Shown here piece after piece: positions 1 to 5,266 of a DNA stretch of 5,266 bases. The DNA comes from Methanobacterium sp. (GTDB taxonomy: Archaea; Methanobacteriota; Methanobacteria; Methanobacteriales; Methanobacteriaceae). The DNA is taken from the NCBI GenBank assembly GCA_003162115.1, contig PMMV01000094.1, positions 11,085-16,350 on the forward strand. Reading direction: 5' to 3'. The position numbers and the translations under genes are program-made. The stretch's first letter is position 1. Each line of letters begins with the position of its first letter. A model generated the notes under the pieces. That model saw only the letters and a program-made list of their open reading frames with translations, searched no databases and was not told where the DNA came from.

Positions 1-572
1 ACCTTGGATTAAATAACATCCATGTAGTCTATTCTGGTAGGGGATATCATATTAGAGTTCTGGATAATGATGTTATGGGTGTTAACAGTGATGTAAGGTC
101 CCAAATAGTAAAGTACCTTGTTGGTGCTGAAGTACCAGAAAACGAGTACAGCTTAGACTACGAAAAGGTTTCCTATGAACACTTTGTTATTCCATTTGGA
201 TATCCCAATGTGTTCACCGAAAGGGTTAAATATTCAATTCTCCATTTAAACGAACATATAGAGCTGGATGGTGTAAATAAGAAACTTCTAAACGATGTTC
301 TAAAAAACAAGCATCTTATTGACGATGATAACTGGGGATTGTTCAAGAACAAGTTAGGCCCTCTGCGTTACAAAAAGGTTGTAAATGGTATTGCATCTTT
401 GAACATGAGCCTTGTTGATGCTAAGGTTTCAATTGACCTTAAAAGAATTTTAAGACTTCCATCCTCTCTGCATTCCTTGGTAAGTATGAAATGTACAGAG
501 GTAAAAAACATTGAAACCTTCGATCCCTTTAAAGAAGCAGTTCCCAAATTTGTATACGAAAGGAAGGAATGA
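1..572 (+). CDS. priS: DNA primase catalytic (small) subunit PriS, 5'-truncated by window edge
   Basis: Small, catalytic subunit of the archaeal/eukaryotic-type primase, which with PriL makes the primers that start DNA synthesis at the replication fork. The reading frame is open from base 3, giving 189 visible residues. Archaeal PriS is usually about 320-350 residues, so roughly 135-160 N-terminal residues, including the catalytic Asp-x-Asp and the zinc-binding region, lie outside the window. Two hallmark motifs are visible: SGRGYH at bases 33-50, matching the nucleotide-binding SGxxGxH region, and the block with Asp at bases 435-437 followed by RILRLPSSLH, matching the third metal-binding Asp and the RLPxSLH motif. 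The frame ends at TGA 570-572 with a typical charged C-terminus. No priL follows; the next gene is a small membrane protein. The identification is by motif recognition and is strong. Confidence 0.93.
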   Translation, partial: LGLNNIHVVYSGRGYHIRVLDNDVMGVNSDVRSQIVKYLVGAEVPENEYSLDYEKVSYEHFVIPFGYPNVFTERVKYSILHLNEHIELDGVNKKLLNDVLKNKHLIDDDNWGLFKNKLGPLRYKKVVNGIASLNMSLVDAKVSIDLKRILRLPSSLHSLVSMKCTEVKNIETFDPFKEAVPKFVYERKE

Positions 573-575
573 TAC

Positions 576-586
576 TTATTATAATT
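576..586 (+). promoter_or_regulatory. Possible TATA box for the small membrane protein gene
   Basis: A TTATTATAATT stretch lies just after the priS stop and about 60 nt before the GTG start at 647, a plausible place for an archaeal TATA box with a leader of about 40 nt. In a region this AT-rich such a match can easily arise by chance, and the gene could also be read through from priS. The rest of the 74-nt gap (573-646) shows only a weak GATAC/GTATC inverted repeat (571-575 and 597-601) with a long loop, which I do not regard as a terminator. Confidence 0.25.
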
Positions 587-635
587 AAAGAAATTTGTAT
601 CGGTTAATTAGAATGTTGTAAAGATTCTAGTAATT

Positions 636-642
636 GAGGTGG
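636..642 (+). promoter_or_regulatory. Ribosome-binding site fixing the GTG start at 647
   Basis: GAGGTGG is strongly complementary to the archaeal 16S rRNA 3' end and lies 4 nt before GTG at 647. An in-frame TGA at 635-637 excludes any start further upstream, and no ATG near the front of the frame competes, so the GTG start is well supported. Confidence 0.75.
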
Positions 643-646
643 ATTT

Positions 647-1006
647 GTGGATAATACATTTAAAACACTTATAATTATAGTTATTATCTTGGTTGCTTTG
701 GTATTCTTATCCAATACTAACAATAATACACTTGTAACATATCCATCATTAATATCCATCAAATCTAATCAGACATCCAATGATTCCAATCTTATCAGTC
801 CACGTGATGCTATTTCTATAGTCAATGGAAATGTGCCAGCATTTGGTCAAGTTCGTTATGGAATTGAATTAATCGCGAACGGTCAAAATCCGTATTATTT
901 GGTAACTCTTTATGGTAATGACCCTAGTCTTAATAATTATGGTCAAGTTATTGTTGTTTCAAAGGTTGATGCCAGAACGGGTCAGTTTTTAGGTGCAGCC
1001 GTATAA
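647..1006 (+). CDS. Small membrane-anchored protein with PepSY-like C-terminal domain
   Basis: A 119-residue protein. Residues 7-22 (LIIIVIILVALVFLSN region) form one hydrophobic segment after a short polar start with one Lys, so it is either a membrane anchor or an uncleaved signal. I see no lipobox Cys. Residues 23-49 are a low-complexity Asn/Ser/Thr linker, suggesting the rest is outside the cell. Residues 50-119 resemble one PepSY domain: a SPRDAISIV helix, then YYLVTLYG and VIVVSKVDARTGQFLG, like the strand pairs ending in VDxxTG of that family. PepSY domains occur in protease propeptides and in small cell-surface proteins, where inhibition or binding is proposed; the function here is unknown. 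The gene follows priS by 74 nt but has no evident functional link, and it converges on cca. It encodes a real protein in my judgement because it combines a strong ribosome-binding site with a coherent domain layout. Confidence 0.72.
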   Translation: MDNTFKTLIIIVIILVALVFLSNTNNNTLVTYPSLISIKSNQTSNDSNLISPRDAISIVNGNVPAFGQVRYGIELIANGQNPYYLVTLYGNDPSLNNYGQVIVVSKVDARTGQFLGAAV

Positions 1007-1026
1007 TATCATCATTATAATAATAG

Positions 1027-1086
1027 AAAAAAGCTAAATATATTGATCTTGTCCAAATAGATTGAACTAAATCAAGTATTTTAGCT
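1027..1086 (-). terminator. Stem-loop with T-run between convergent genes, likely terminator of cca
   Basis: An inverted repeat pairs 1032-1038 with 1080-1086 (AGCTAAA/TTTAGCT), continues as 1040-1042 with 1077-1079 after a one-base bulge, and then 1043-1047 with 1071-1075 (TTGAT/ATCAA). This gives about 15 pairs around a 23-nt loop. Read on the minus strand, the stem runs directly into six T (complement of 1027-1032), as expected for termination of cca transcription. On the plus strand only a poor T-run follows (1094-1097), so action on the 647-1006 transcript is less certain. The stem is AT-rich, and archaeal termination may need only the T-run. Confidence 0.5.
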
Positions 1087-1095
1087 AATGGAATT

Positions 1096-2481
1096 TTATC
1101 TAAATAAAAGTTCTCCCTTATCTAAATAATGATTTAAAAAGTCTAAAATGTTGACTTCAGCCTTATTTGATTCCAGAAATTCAAGAACATCCACTATTTG
1201 ATGTTTCTTCATGATCCTTTTTTTAAGATGTTTACCAAATTTGAGGTATCCTGATTTCTTTCCTGTCATAAGATCTGATAGGAGCAACTCTACATCGATG
1301 TAATCCCTTTTTACAATTACAACCCATCTGTCTCCTTCTATCCAAGCATCTTCACCGTATTTTTCTAAAAATTTTTCTTTATGTTCCCTTATCCATATCT
1401 GAGGTCCGTGATGTTTTTTGATATCAGGGAGTTCATATGTTTCAAATTCAATCAGAATTAATGCTAGTTCATTTTCATTGGTCCAAGAGTCACTTCCCAA
1501 TACTTTGAAGCCCTCTGATTCAGCTACCCTTACAAATGAGTTTTCTGTTTTTTTTATTTGCGGATAAACAGCATCTACAGGTATATGAGGAGGTTTGAAA
1601 CATAATAAAACTGTTTTGGTGCCTCTGGTTTTAAATTGTTCAATTAATATCTTTTGATTGGTTTCAAAATCTTTTAAGAAAAAATATTCATCCTTGGGAT
1701 CGTTGATAAAATTTCCAGCAGCAACAATAAATTCAGACATCTTCTGGAGTGTGAGTGCTGCTGCTACATTTCTGTTCTTATCAACGGGGTCAACTGCTAC
1801 GAGGGGATCTTCAAATAGTTTCGATGTTCCGTAATCTTCGAGATCAAATGAATAGCCATAATTCCAGTTCTCAGCTGCATTTTTAAGTGTTTCTGAAAAG
1901 TTTCCATAAAATAGGATCAACATCTCACACAGGTAACCTGAAAATCCCCCGACTTTGAACTCTGATCCATAGGTTCCTATAGCTTCCATAAATTTTTTAA
2001 GTAAAACCACTTCATCAGCCTGTTTACGGCTTAAATTAGCTTTAATATATTCTGTGTGAAGAAGGGTCCTGTCAACAGCAGATTTAAGTTCACTTGAACT
2101 TTTTATATTGTAACATGGAACAAAATCAACATAACAACCATCAATGTAACCAGTTACATATGGATGCGATGCATAACGTTCTTCAGAACTTCCTTTCATC
2201 TTTTGAATGCATCTATGACCTATTTTAAGTCCATATTCTTTAAGATAATCATCATCTGTTTCAAGTGGAAACTTTATTAAAATATCAATATCAGCATTAC
2301 CCGCTAGCCATGTTCCTTTGGCAACTGATCCAACAAGAACAGCATCTGCATGTACATTCATTTCCAATGCCACTTCATTGATCAGATTAACCAGTCGATC
2401 AGAAAGTTTATTTACTTTCTCATTCTCCTCTTTTGAAGGTTTGATTTTTATTAAAAGCTTCTCATAATTTATAACTGCCAA
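1096..2481 (-). CDS. cca: CCA tRNA nucleotidyltransferase, archaeal class I
   Basis: Adds or repairs the 3'-terminal CCA of tRNA from CTP and ATP without a template. With the TTG start at 2481 the protein has 461 residues, near the roughly 440-460 usual for archaeal class I enzymes. The polymerase-beta-type nucleotidyltransferase core is clear: GSVAKGTWL (Gly51-Ser52) is followed by Asp64-x-Asp66, and the third carboxylate is Asp119 in VDFVPCY. The Archaeoglobus enzyme has Glu, Asp and Asp at these places. Further family blocks follow in order: HPYVTGYIDG, SAVDRTLLHTEYI, GGFSGYLCEMLI, VDPVDKNRNVAAALTL and, in the tail, GPQIW. No frameshift or missing catalytic residue is seen. It is the last gene of the minus-strand block, 116 nt after thpR, with its own likely promoter. 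A GTG at 2490 would add three residues, but it lies inside the probable ribosome-binding site, so TTG is preferred. Confidence 0.96.
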   Translation of the reverse strand: MAVINYEKLLIKIKPSKEENEKVNKLSDRLVNLINEVALEMNVHADAVLVGSVAKGTWLAGNADIDILIKFPLETDDDYLKEYGLKIGHRCIQKMKGSSEERYASHPYVTGYIDGCYVDFVPCYNIKSSSELKSAVDRTLLHTEYIKANLSRKQADEVVLLKKFMEAIGTYGSEFKVGGFSGYLCEMLILFYGNFSETLKNAAENWNYGYSFDLEDYGTSKLFEDPLVAVDPVDKNRNVAAALTLQKMSEFIVAAGNFINDPKDEYFFLKDFETNQKILIEQFKTRGTKTVLLCFKPPHIPVDAVYPQIKKTENSFVRVAESEGFKVLGSDSWTNENELALILIEFETYELPDIKKHHGPQIWIREHKEKFLEKYGEDAWIEGDRWVVIVKRDYIDVELLLSDLMTGKKSGYLKFGKHLKKRIMKKHQIVDVLEFLESNKAEVNILDFLNHYLDKGELLFR

Positions 2482-2486
2482 ATAGG

Positions 2487-2494
2487 TCACCTTT
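2487..2494 (-). promoter_or_regulatory. Ribosome-binding site deciding the cca start (TTG at 2481)
   Basis: On the minus strand AAAGGTGA matches the anti-Shine-Dalgarno of archaeal 16S rRNA and ends 5 nt before TTG at 2481-2479. The in-frame GTG at 2490-2488 is part of this same element and has no ribosome-binding site of its own upstream, where the sequence is A/T-rich. This favours the TTG start. Confidence 0.6.
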
Positions 2495-2532
2495 GATTTT
2501 AAAAATGTTACAAATAGAACTCACTGTCTATG

Positions 2533-2561
2533 ATTACAATAACTTTAAATATTATTGCAAT
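2533..2561 (-). promoter_or_regulatory. Likely cca promoter: TATA-like box inside an inverted repeat
   Basis: The minus strand carries TATTTAAA at 2551-2544, a good archaeal TATA-box candidate. Initiation would fall near 2520, leaving a leader of about 40 nt before cca. The box lies at the centre of an inverted repeat with arms ATTACAATAA (2533-2542) and TTATTGCAAT (2552-2561), matching at 9 of 10 positions. A second, nearly concentric pair, TTACAAATA (2508-2516) and TATTTGTAA (2571-2579), is perfect over 9 bp. The arrangement could be an operator at which a repressor blocks TBP, but the region is very AT-rich and chance similarity remains possible. Confidence 0.42.
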
Positions 2562-2597
2562 TTCTGATAATATTTGTAAGTGTTAATGAATAGTTAA

Positions 2598-3146
2598 TTA
2601 TAGGTATATTTCCTTTAAATCTGTGTATATCGGTCCAACTGGTGTCAGTTCGCTTTCTTTTAGAATCAGTCTTTCCACCTTCATGGTACCTACGTCAACG
2701 TTTTCCAATTCCTTCACCATAGATACTAGGAGTTCTTTATTTTGCACCCCTTTAACACGGCCAATTGTTAGGTGGGGTATGTAACTTCTCTCCTTATTAA
2801 AGCCCATCTTAACAAATTCCTGGTCAAAATCTTCCTGCATCTTTGAAAATGTTTCTGGTTCTTCAACACCCAACCATATTACCCTGATGTATCCTAGGTT
2901 GGGAAAAACACCAGTTCCTTTGATATTAATATCAAATGGACCGTAATCAGCTATCTTCTCTTCCGCCATGTTGGCTATCGCTTCTGCTTTTTCCGGTGTG
3001 ATATCACCCAAAAACTTGAATGTGAAGTGCAAATTTTCAGCTTCAACAAATTTTACAAGTGCATTGGCCTCTGCCAGGGTCTTTTGTATTTTTAATATTT
3101 TATCCAGAAGTTTAGAATTTACTTCAATTGCCATGAATGCTCTCAT
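2598..3146 (-). CDS. thpR: RNA 2',3'-cyclic phosphodiesterase (2'-5' RNA ligase family)
   Basis: A 182-residue 2H phosphoesterase of the ThpR/LigT family, usually about 175-190 residues. Family members hydrolyse 2',3'-cyclic phosphate RNA ends to 2'-phosphate, and some join tRNA halves through 2'-5' linkages in vitro; the physiological role in archaea is unsettled. Both catalytic HxT motifs are intact: His40-Phe-Thr42 in NLHFTFKFLGD and His125-Leu-Thr127 in YIPHLTIGRVKG. The conserved block FPNLGYIRVIWLGVEE lies between them (about residues 81-96). The ATG at 3146 is preceded by AAGGTGAT with 6-nt spacing. The upstream kinase-like gene ends 7 nt before this ATG, so the two genes are almost certainly cotranscribed and probably translationally coupled. 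cca lies downstream on the same strand, and no T-run terminator is seen after this gene. Confidence 0.95.
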   Translation of the reverse strand: MRAFMAIEVNSKLLDKILKIQKTLAEANALVKFVEAENLHFTFKFLGDITPEKAEAIANMAEEKIADYGPFDINIKGTGVFPNLGYIRVIWLGVEEPETFSKMQEDFDQEFVKMGFNKERSYIPHLTIGRVKGVQNKELLVSMVKELENVDVGTMKVERLILKESELTPVGPIYTDLKEIYL

Positions 3147-3152
3147 TTATAC

Positions 3153-3160
3153 ATCACCTT
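3153..3160 (-). promoter_or_regulatory. thpR ribosome-binding site overlapping the upstream stop codon
   Basis: AAGGTGAT on the minus strand contains the TGA stop (3156-3154) of the kinase-like gene and ends 6 nt before the thpR ATG at 3146. Ribosomes finishing the upstream gene would be placed to restart on thpR. Confidence 0.7.
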
Positions 3161-4095
3161 GTTGCAAGATCCTTTATCCTATTTAGACTTTCATCAGGAG
3201 TTTCAATCGTGTTCAGTAAGTACACGTCCAGTTTACTGAAGAGTTCCCTGAAAAAATTTTTTCTAAGATTGAACTTTCTATTATTTCGAACCAACTGATG
3301 TGGATTACAGAAATCCTTCTCAATCATGAAATACAAAGCATCTTCCACATCGAGTTTAACAAATGGAGGGTGTTCCATATCTCTCTCGAGTAGTACTATT
3401 GTCATTAAAGTTGAACTTTCTCTAGTACGTCCCTCAAATAATGTGTTAACATCGGCAATTCCTCTGCCCCGAATATCTAGTTTAACTTTATTAAGCTCGT
3501 CAGAAAAACATTTCCAGACATTTATTATATCATCTCGAATGTAGGAATTTTTTTCAGATGAATATACCACCGACGCATTCTTAAACAGTCGTGTGAAGAA
3601 CCAATCATCTGATATGTAATTAAAATCATCATTCTCTAAGAGTCCATATGTTAGTGTGGACTTACCAGTTCCAGGTGGTCCAATAATTGCAATTGCATGT
3701 CCCATATAATCAACTGTTGAACCGTGAACAGAGTACCTTCTGTGAACACTGTGGTATTCCTCGAAAAAATCAGATATAACAGCCAGGGCTATGCTTTTTA
3801 TCCAGCCGTAGTAATCACAGTTTTTGATGACACAAGTCTTTGATAATGGTTCGTACATAACACGAAGTTTTCCACCATCTTCAACCGAGAAAATCTTTGC
3901 ATGAGGTCTTATATCTTCATTCATGAATTTGAAATTATCTTCCCATTCCTCTTTAAAATCAGGATTGTCTGTAAGCAGCTTCACACATGCCCCATGTATG
4001 TTTGCTTTTCTTTCATACTTAATAGTGGTCACAAGATCATCGAACATTGCATCCTTATCACTTGGGCTAAGTATTTCAACCTGGTATCCTGACAT
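3154..4095 (-). CDS. HPr kinase/PEPCK-fold P-loop protein, substrate unknown
   Basis: A 313-residue cytoplasmic protein. Residues 1-115 are a domain I do not recognise (it holds RPHAKIFS and YEPLSKT). From about residue 120 it looks like the catalytic domain of HPr kinase/phosphorylase: YSVHGSTVDYMG (His124), the Walker A loop GPPGTGKST (139-147, Lys145), then ISDDWFF (Asp163-Asp164). LDIRGRGIADVNTLF at 206-220 closely resembles the HPrK signature LEIRGLGIINV. The tail carries DFCNPHQLVR (261-270) and LLNTIETPDE (293-302). Bacterial HPrK/P acts on Ser46 of HPr, but methanogens are generally considered to lack the PTS, so another protein or a small molecule is the likely substrate. This is inference. 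The ATG at 4095 has GAGGTGA (4109-4103) with 7-nt spacing. The gene is 69 nt after aroB' and overlaps the thpR ribosome-binding site. The fold call is good; the function is open. Confidence 0.82.
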   Translation of the reverse strand: MSGYQVEILSPSDKDAMFDDLVTTIKYERKANIHGACVKLLTDNPDFKEEWEDNFKFMNEDIRPHAKIFSVEDGGKLRVMYEPLSKTCVIKNCDYYGWIKSIALAVISDFFEEYHSVHRRYSVHGSTVDYMGHAIAIIGPPGTGKSTLTYGLLENDDFNYISDDWFFTRLFKNASVVYSSEKNSYIRDDIINVWKCFSDELNKVKLDIRGRGIADVNTLFEGRTRESSTLMTIVLLERDMEHPPFVKLDVEDALYFMIEKDFCNPHQLVRNNRKFNLRKNFFRELFSKLDVYLLNTIETPDESLNRIKDLATR

Positions 4096-4102
4096 TGAAC
4101 TT

Positions 4103-4109
4103 TCACCTC
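4103..4109 (-). promoter_or_regulatory. Ribosome-binding site of the HPrK-like gene
   Basis: GAGGTGA on the minus strand lies 7 nt before ATG 4095-4093. It supports this start over a later Met (residue 17). Confidence 0.7.
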
Positions 4110-4147
4110 AATCATGAAATTATAATGATGAATTCGTTTTATTGTAG

Positions 4148-4160
4148 TTAATAAACGTTT
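4148..4160 (-). promoter_or_regulatory. Possible promoter for the HPrK-like gene and thpR
   Basis: Reading the minus strand just after the aroB' stop, AAACG (4160-4156) is followed by TTTATTAA (4155-4148). This resembles an archaeal BRE plus TATA box. Initiation about 25 nt downstream would leave a leader of roughly 30 nt carrying the ribosome-binding site. The gap is only 69 nt and has no hairpin terminator, so read-through from aroB' is equally possible. Confidence 0.35.
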
Positions 4161-4164
4161 TTTC

Positions 4165-5266
4165 TTATTTTTCGATAATAGTTTCTTCAATAGACATTCC
4201 AAAGTGTCTGGCACTCTTGTCAAGATAAACCATTACCCTATCGCCGATTTTGAGTTCTGCAACTGATAATGGATTTCCGTCTTCTGTTACAAGTCTGATG
4301 GTTTCAGCATTCTGAAGAAGAGTTCGGATGGTGTAACCTTCGTATTCTGCTTCTACCAGCATCAATGGTCTTTTTTCGATTTTAACACGGCCAACAACTG
4401 ATGTTTTGGTGTTACCATTCTTGTCTACAGTTAATACTTCATCTCCTGTTTCTATTTCTGAGAGGTAACGTGTTTTATTGCCAGGGGTCATTATGTAAGC
4501 ATGTACAGGCCCGGCATTAACTCTGAATGGTCTTGATGCTACATAGTCACTTTCTAAAGATTCACTATGAACCAGGAAAAGGCCTCTAGAGTAAGAACCT
4601 ATTAACATACCCTCGCCAACGTTCATTATCGAACAGGTATCTACACAGACTCTGTCCCCTGAACCAACAGGTTCTACACGGGTTACAGTTGCTGGTACCA
4701 GTGAGTAGTTTTCTGAGTCGATCTCTTCTACGAACTCTGCAACCTTTTTTATTTGGAAGGGTTCATCTGGAGCAAGGAGTACACCATCTGTACCATATTC
4801 CAGTGTTTCAAGTGCGAGTTTTGCTTCTTCAAAATTGTTTACAGCAGCTATTAACTTAACATCTTCACCCTGTAATTCTGCTATTATATTTTCAAGAGGT
4901 ATGACAGTCCAGTCCTTTCCAAGGAGTATAAGATAATCTGCTATCTTTCCAAGTTTTACTGCAAGTTTTTCGTGTTTTTTACTGCTGATCTCCACATAAG
5001 CAGCCACTTTTTTTCCGTCACTTTTTAAACGGGAAACTGTATCTAAATCCCTTGATTTTGACAGGTCATCAGGGAGTTTAATAGTTCCATCACCTTCAGC
5101 ATTTCTTCCAACCATAATTATATCTGCTTCGTCTACATCAGAGATTAGGGTAAGGTTTCCTAGTTTTTTTATCCTGTTTACATCTGTGAAGTCAACAACA
5201 TATTCTATTCCCGATTCAAGGGCTGTTGTTATGAGTTGCTTCTTAATATCCCATATTTTTCCTTCT
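4165..5266 (-). CDS. aroB': 3-dehydroquinate synthase II (AroB'), N-terminus beyond window edge
   Basis: NAD-dependent enzyme of the archaeal alternative early shikimate route (type MJ1249). It converts 2-amino-3,7-dideoxy-D-threo-hept-6-ulosonate to 3-dehydroquinate by oxidative deamination and cyclisation, replacing bacterial AroB. The frame is open to the right edge, giving 366 residues against about 360-375 for the family, so only some 5-10 N-terminal residues are missing. The visible start EGKIWDIKK and the following Leu-rich helix fit the family N-terminus; the Met at 5115 is internal. Family blocks in visible-residue numbering are [10 protein letters not shown] (52-61), GTDGVLLAP (158-166), [16 protein letters not shown] (209-224), GLFLVHSES (228-236) and [13 protein letters not shown] (245-257). 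No key block is broken. The usual partner gene for the preceding step, aroA', is not visible here. The downstream kinase-like gene starts 69 nt later, and a metabolic link between the two is not evident. Confidence 0.95.
   Translation of the reverse strand, partial: EGKIWDIKKQLITTALESGIEYVVDFTDVNRIKKLGNLTLISDVDEADIIMVGRNAEGDGTIKLPDDLSKSRDLDTVSRLKSDGKKVAAYVEISSKKHEKLAVKLGKIADYLILLGKDWTVIPLENIIAELQGEDVKLIAAVNNFEEAKLALETLEYGTDGVLLAPDEPFQIKKVAEFVEEIDSENYSLVPATVTRVEPVGSGDRVCVDTCSIMNVGEGMLIGSYSRGLFLVHSESLESDYVASRPFRVNAGPVHAYIMTPGNKTRYLSEIETGDEVLTVDKNGNTKTSVVGRVKIEKRPLMLVEAEYEGYTIRTLLQNAETIRLVTEDGNPLSVAELKIGDRVMVYLDKSARHFGMSIEETIIEK

Noticed and set aside
571..601. GATAC...GTATC inverted repeat after priS as a terminator
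   Set aside because: The stem is only 5 bp with a 21-nt loop and no T-run follows it.
2968..3186. Plus-strand open frame opposite thpR (72 codons)
   Set aside because: It lies antisense to a gene with intact catalytic motifs, has no convincing ribosome-binding site and encodes no recognisable domain.
1096..4095. A CBASS-like or other defence island (nucleotidyltransferase, 2H phosphoesterase and P-loop protein together)
   Set aside because: The nucleotidyltransferase matches archaeal CCA enzyme along its full length, the 2H protein matches housekeeping ThpR, and no effector or transmembrane toxin gene is present.
3326..4117. Several plus-strand open frames of 63-72 codons opposite the HPrK-like gene
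   Set aside because: They overlap each other and a clear kinase-like coding sequence. Their Ser-rich or Phe/Ile-rich translations are typical of antisense frames in AT-rich DNA.
4156..4164. Terminator after aroB'
   Set aside because: The A-rich tract on the minus strand is not a T-run, and the only palindrome is a short AACGTT, so I see no termination signal.
4029..4223. Minus-strand frame of 64 codons spanning the aroB'/kinase gap
   Set aside because: It overlaps the ends of two solid genes in another frame and has no family similarity that I recognise.

Overview
The window looks like a piece of an AT-rich methanogenic archaeal chromosome, most likely Methanobacteriales (Methanobacterium-like). 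The reasons are an archaeal-type primase catalytic subunit (PriS), an archaeal class I CCA-adding enzyme, and the 3-dehydroquinate synthase II (AroB') of the archaeal alternative early shikimate route. Ribosome-binding sites of the GAGGTGA type stand before most genes. The taxonomic call is inference from gene content; no rRNA or tRNA is present to anchor it.

Layout: on the plus strand, 1-572 is the C-terminal part of priS, cut by the left edge. It is followed by a small membrane-anchored protein with a PepSY-like tail (647-1006, GTG start). These face a four-gene minus-strand block read from right to left: aroB' (4165 to beyond 5266, its N-terminal few residues outside the window), an HPr-kinase/PEPCK-fold P-loop protein (3154-4095), thpR (2598-3146) and cca (1096-2481). 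The two sets of genes converge at about 1007-1095, where a stem-loop followed on the minus strand by T6 probably terminates the cca transcript.

How the genes fit together: the kinase-like gene and thpR are tightly linked, because the kinase stop codon lies inside the thpR ribosome-binding site. thpR (2',3'-cyclic phosphate RNA ends) and cca (tRNA 3' CCA ends) both act on RNA termini. cca has its own likely promoter in a 116-nt gap whose TATA-like box sits in the middle of nested inverted repeats. aroB' belongs to aromatic amino-acid synthesis and is probably a separate unit, with a possible weak promoter between it and the kinase gene.

Most of the window is ordinary archaeal housekeeping. 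The least explained item is the HPrK-like protein: it keeps a P-loop, the preceding His, an Asp-Asp pair and an HPrK-signature-like loop, in a lineage generally thought to lack the sugar phosphotransferase system (PTS), and it sits beside RNA-end enzymes. I see no CRISPR array, insertion sequence, tRNA, rRNA or prophage genes.
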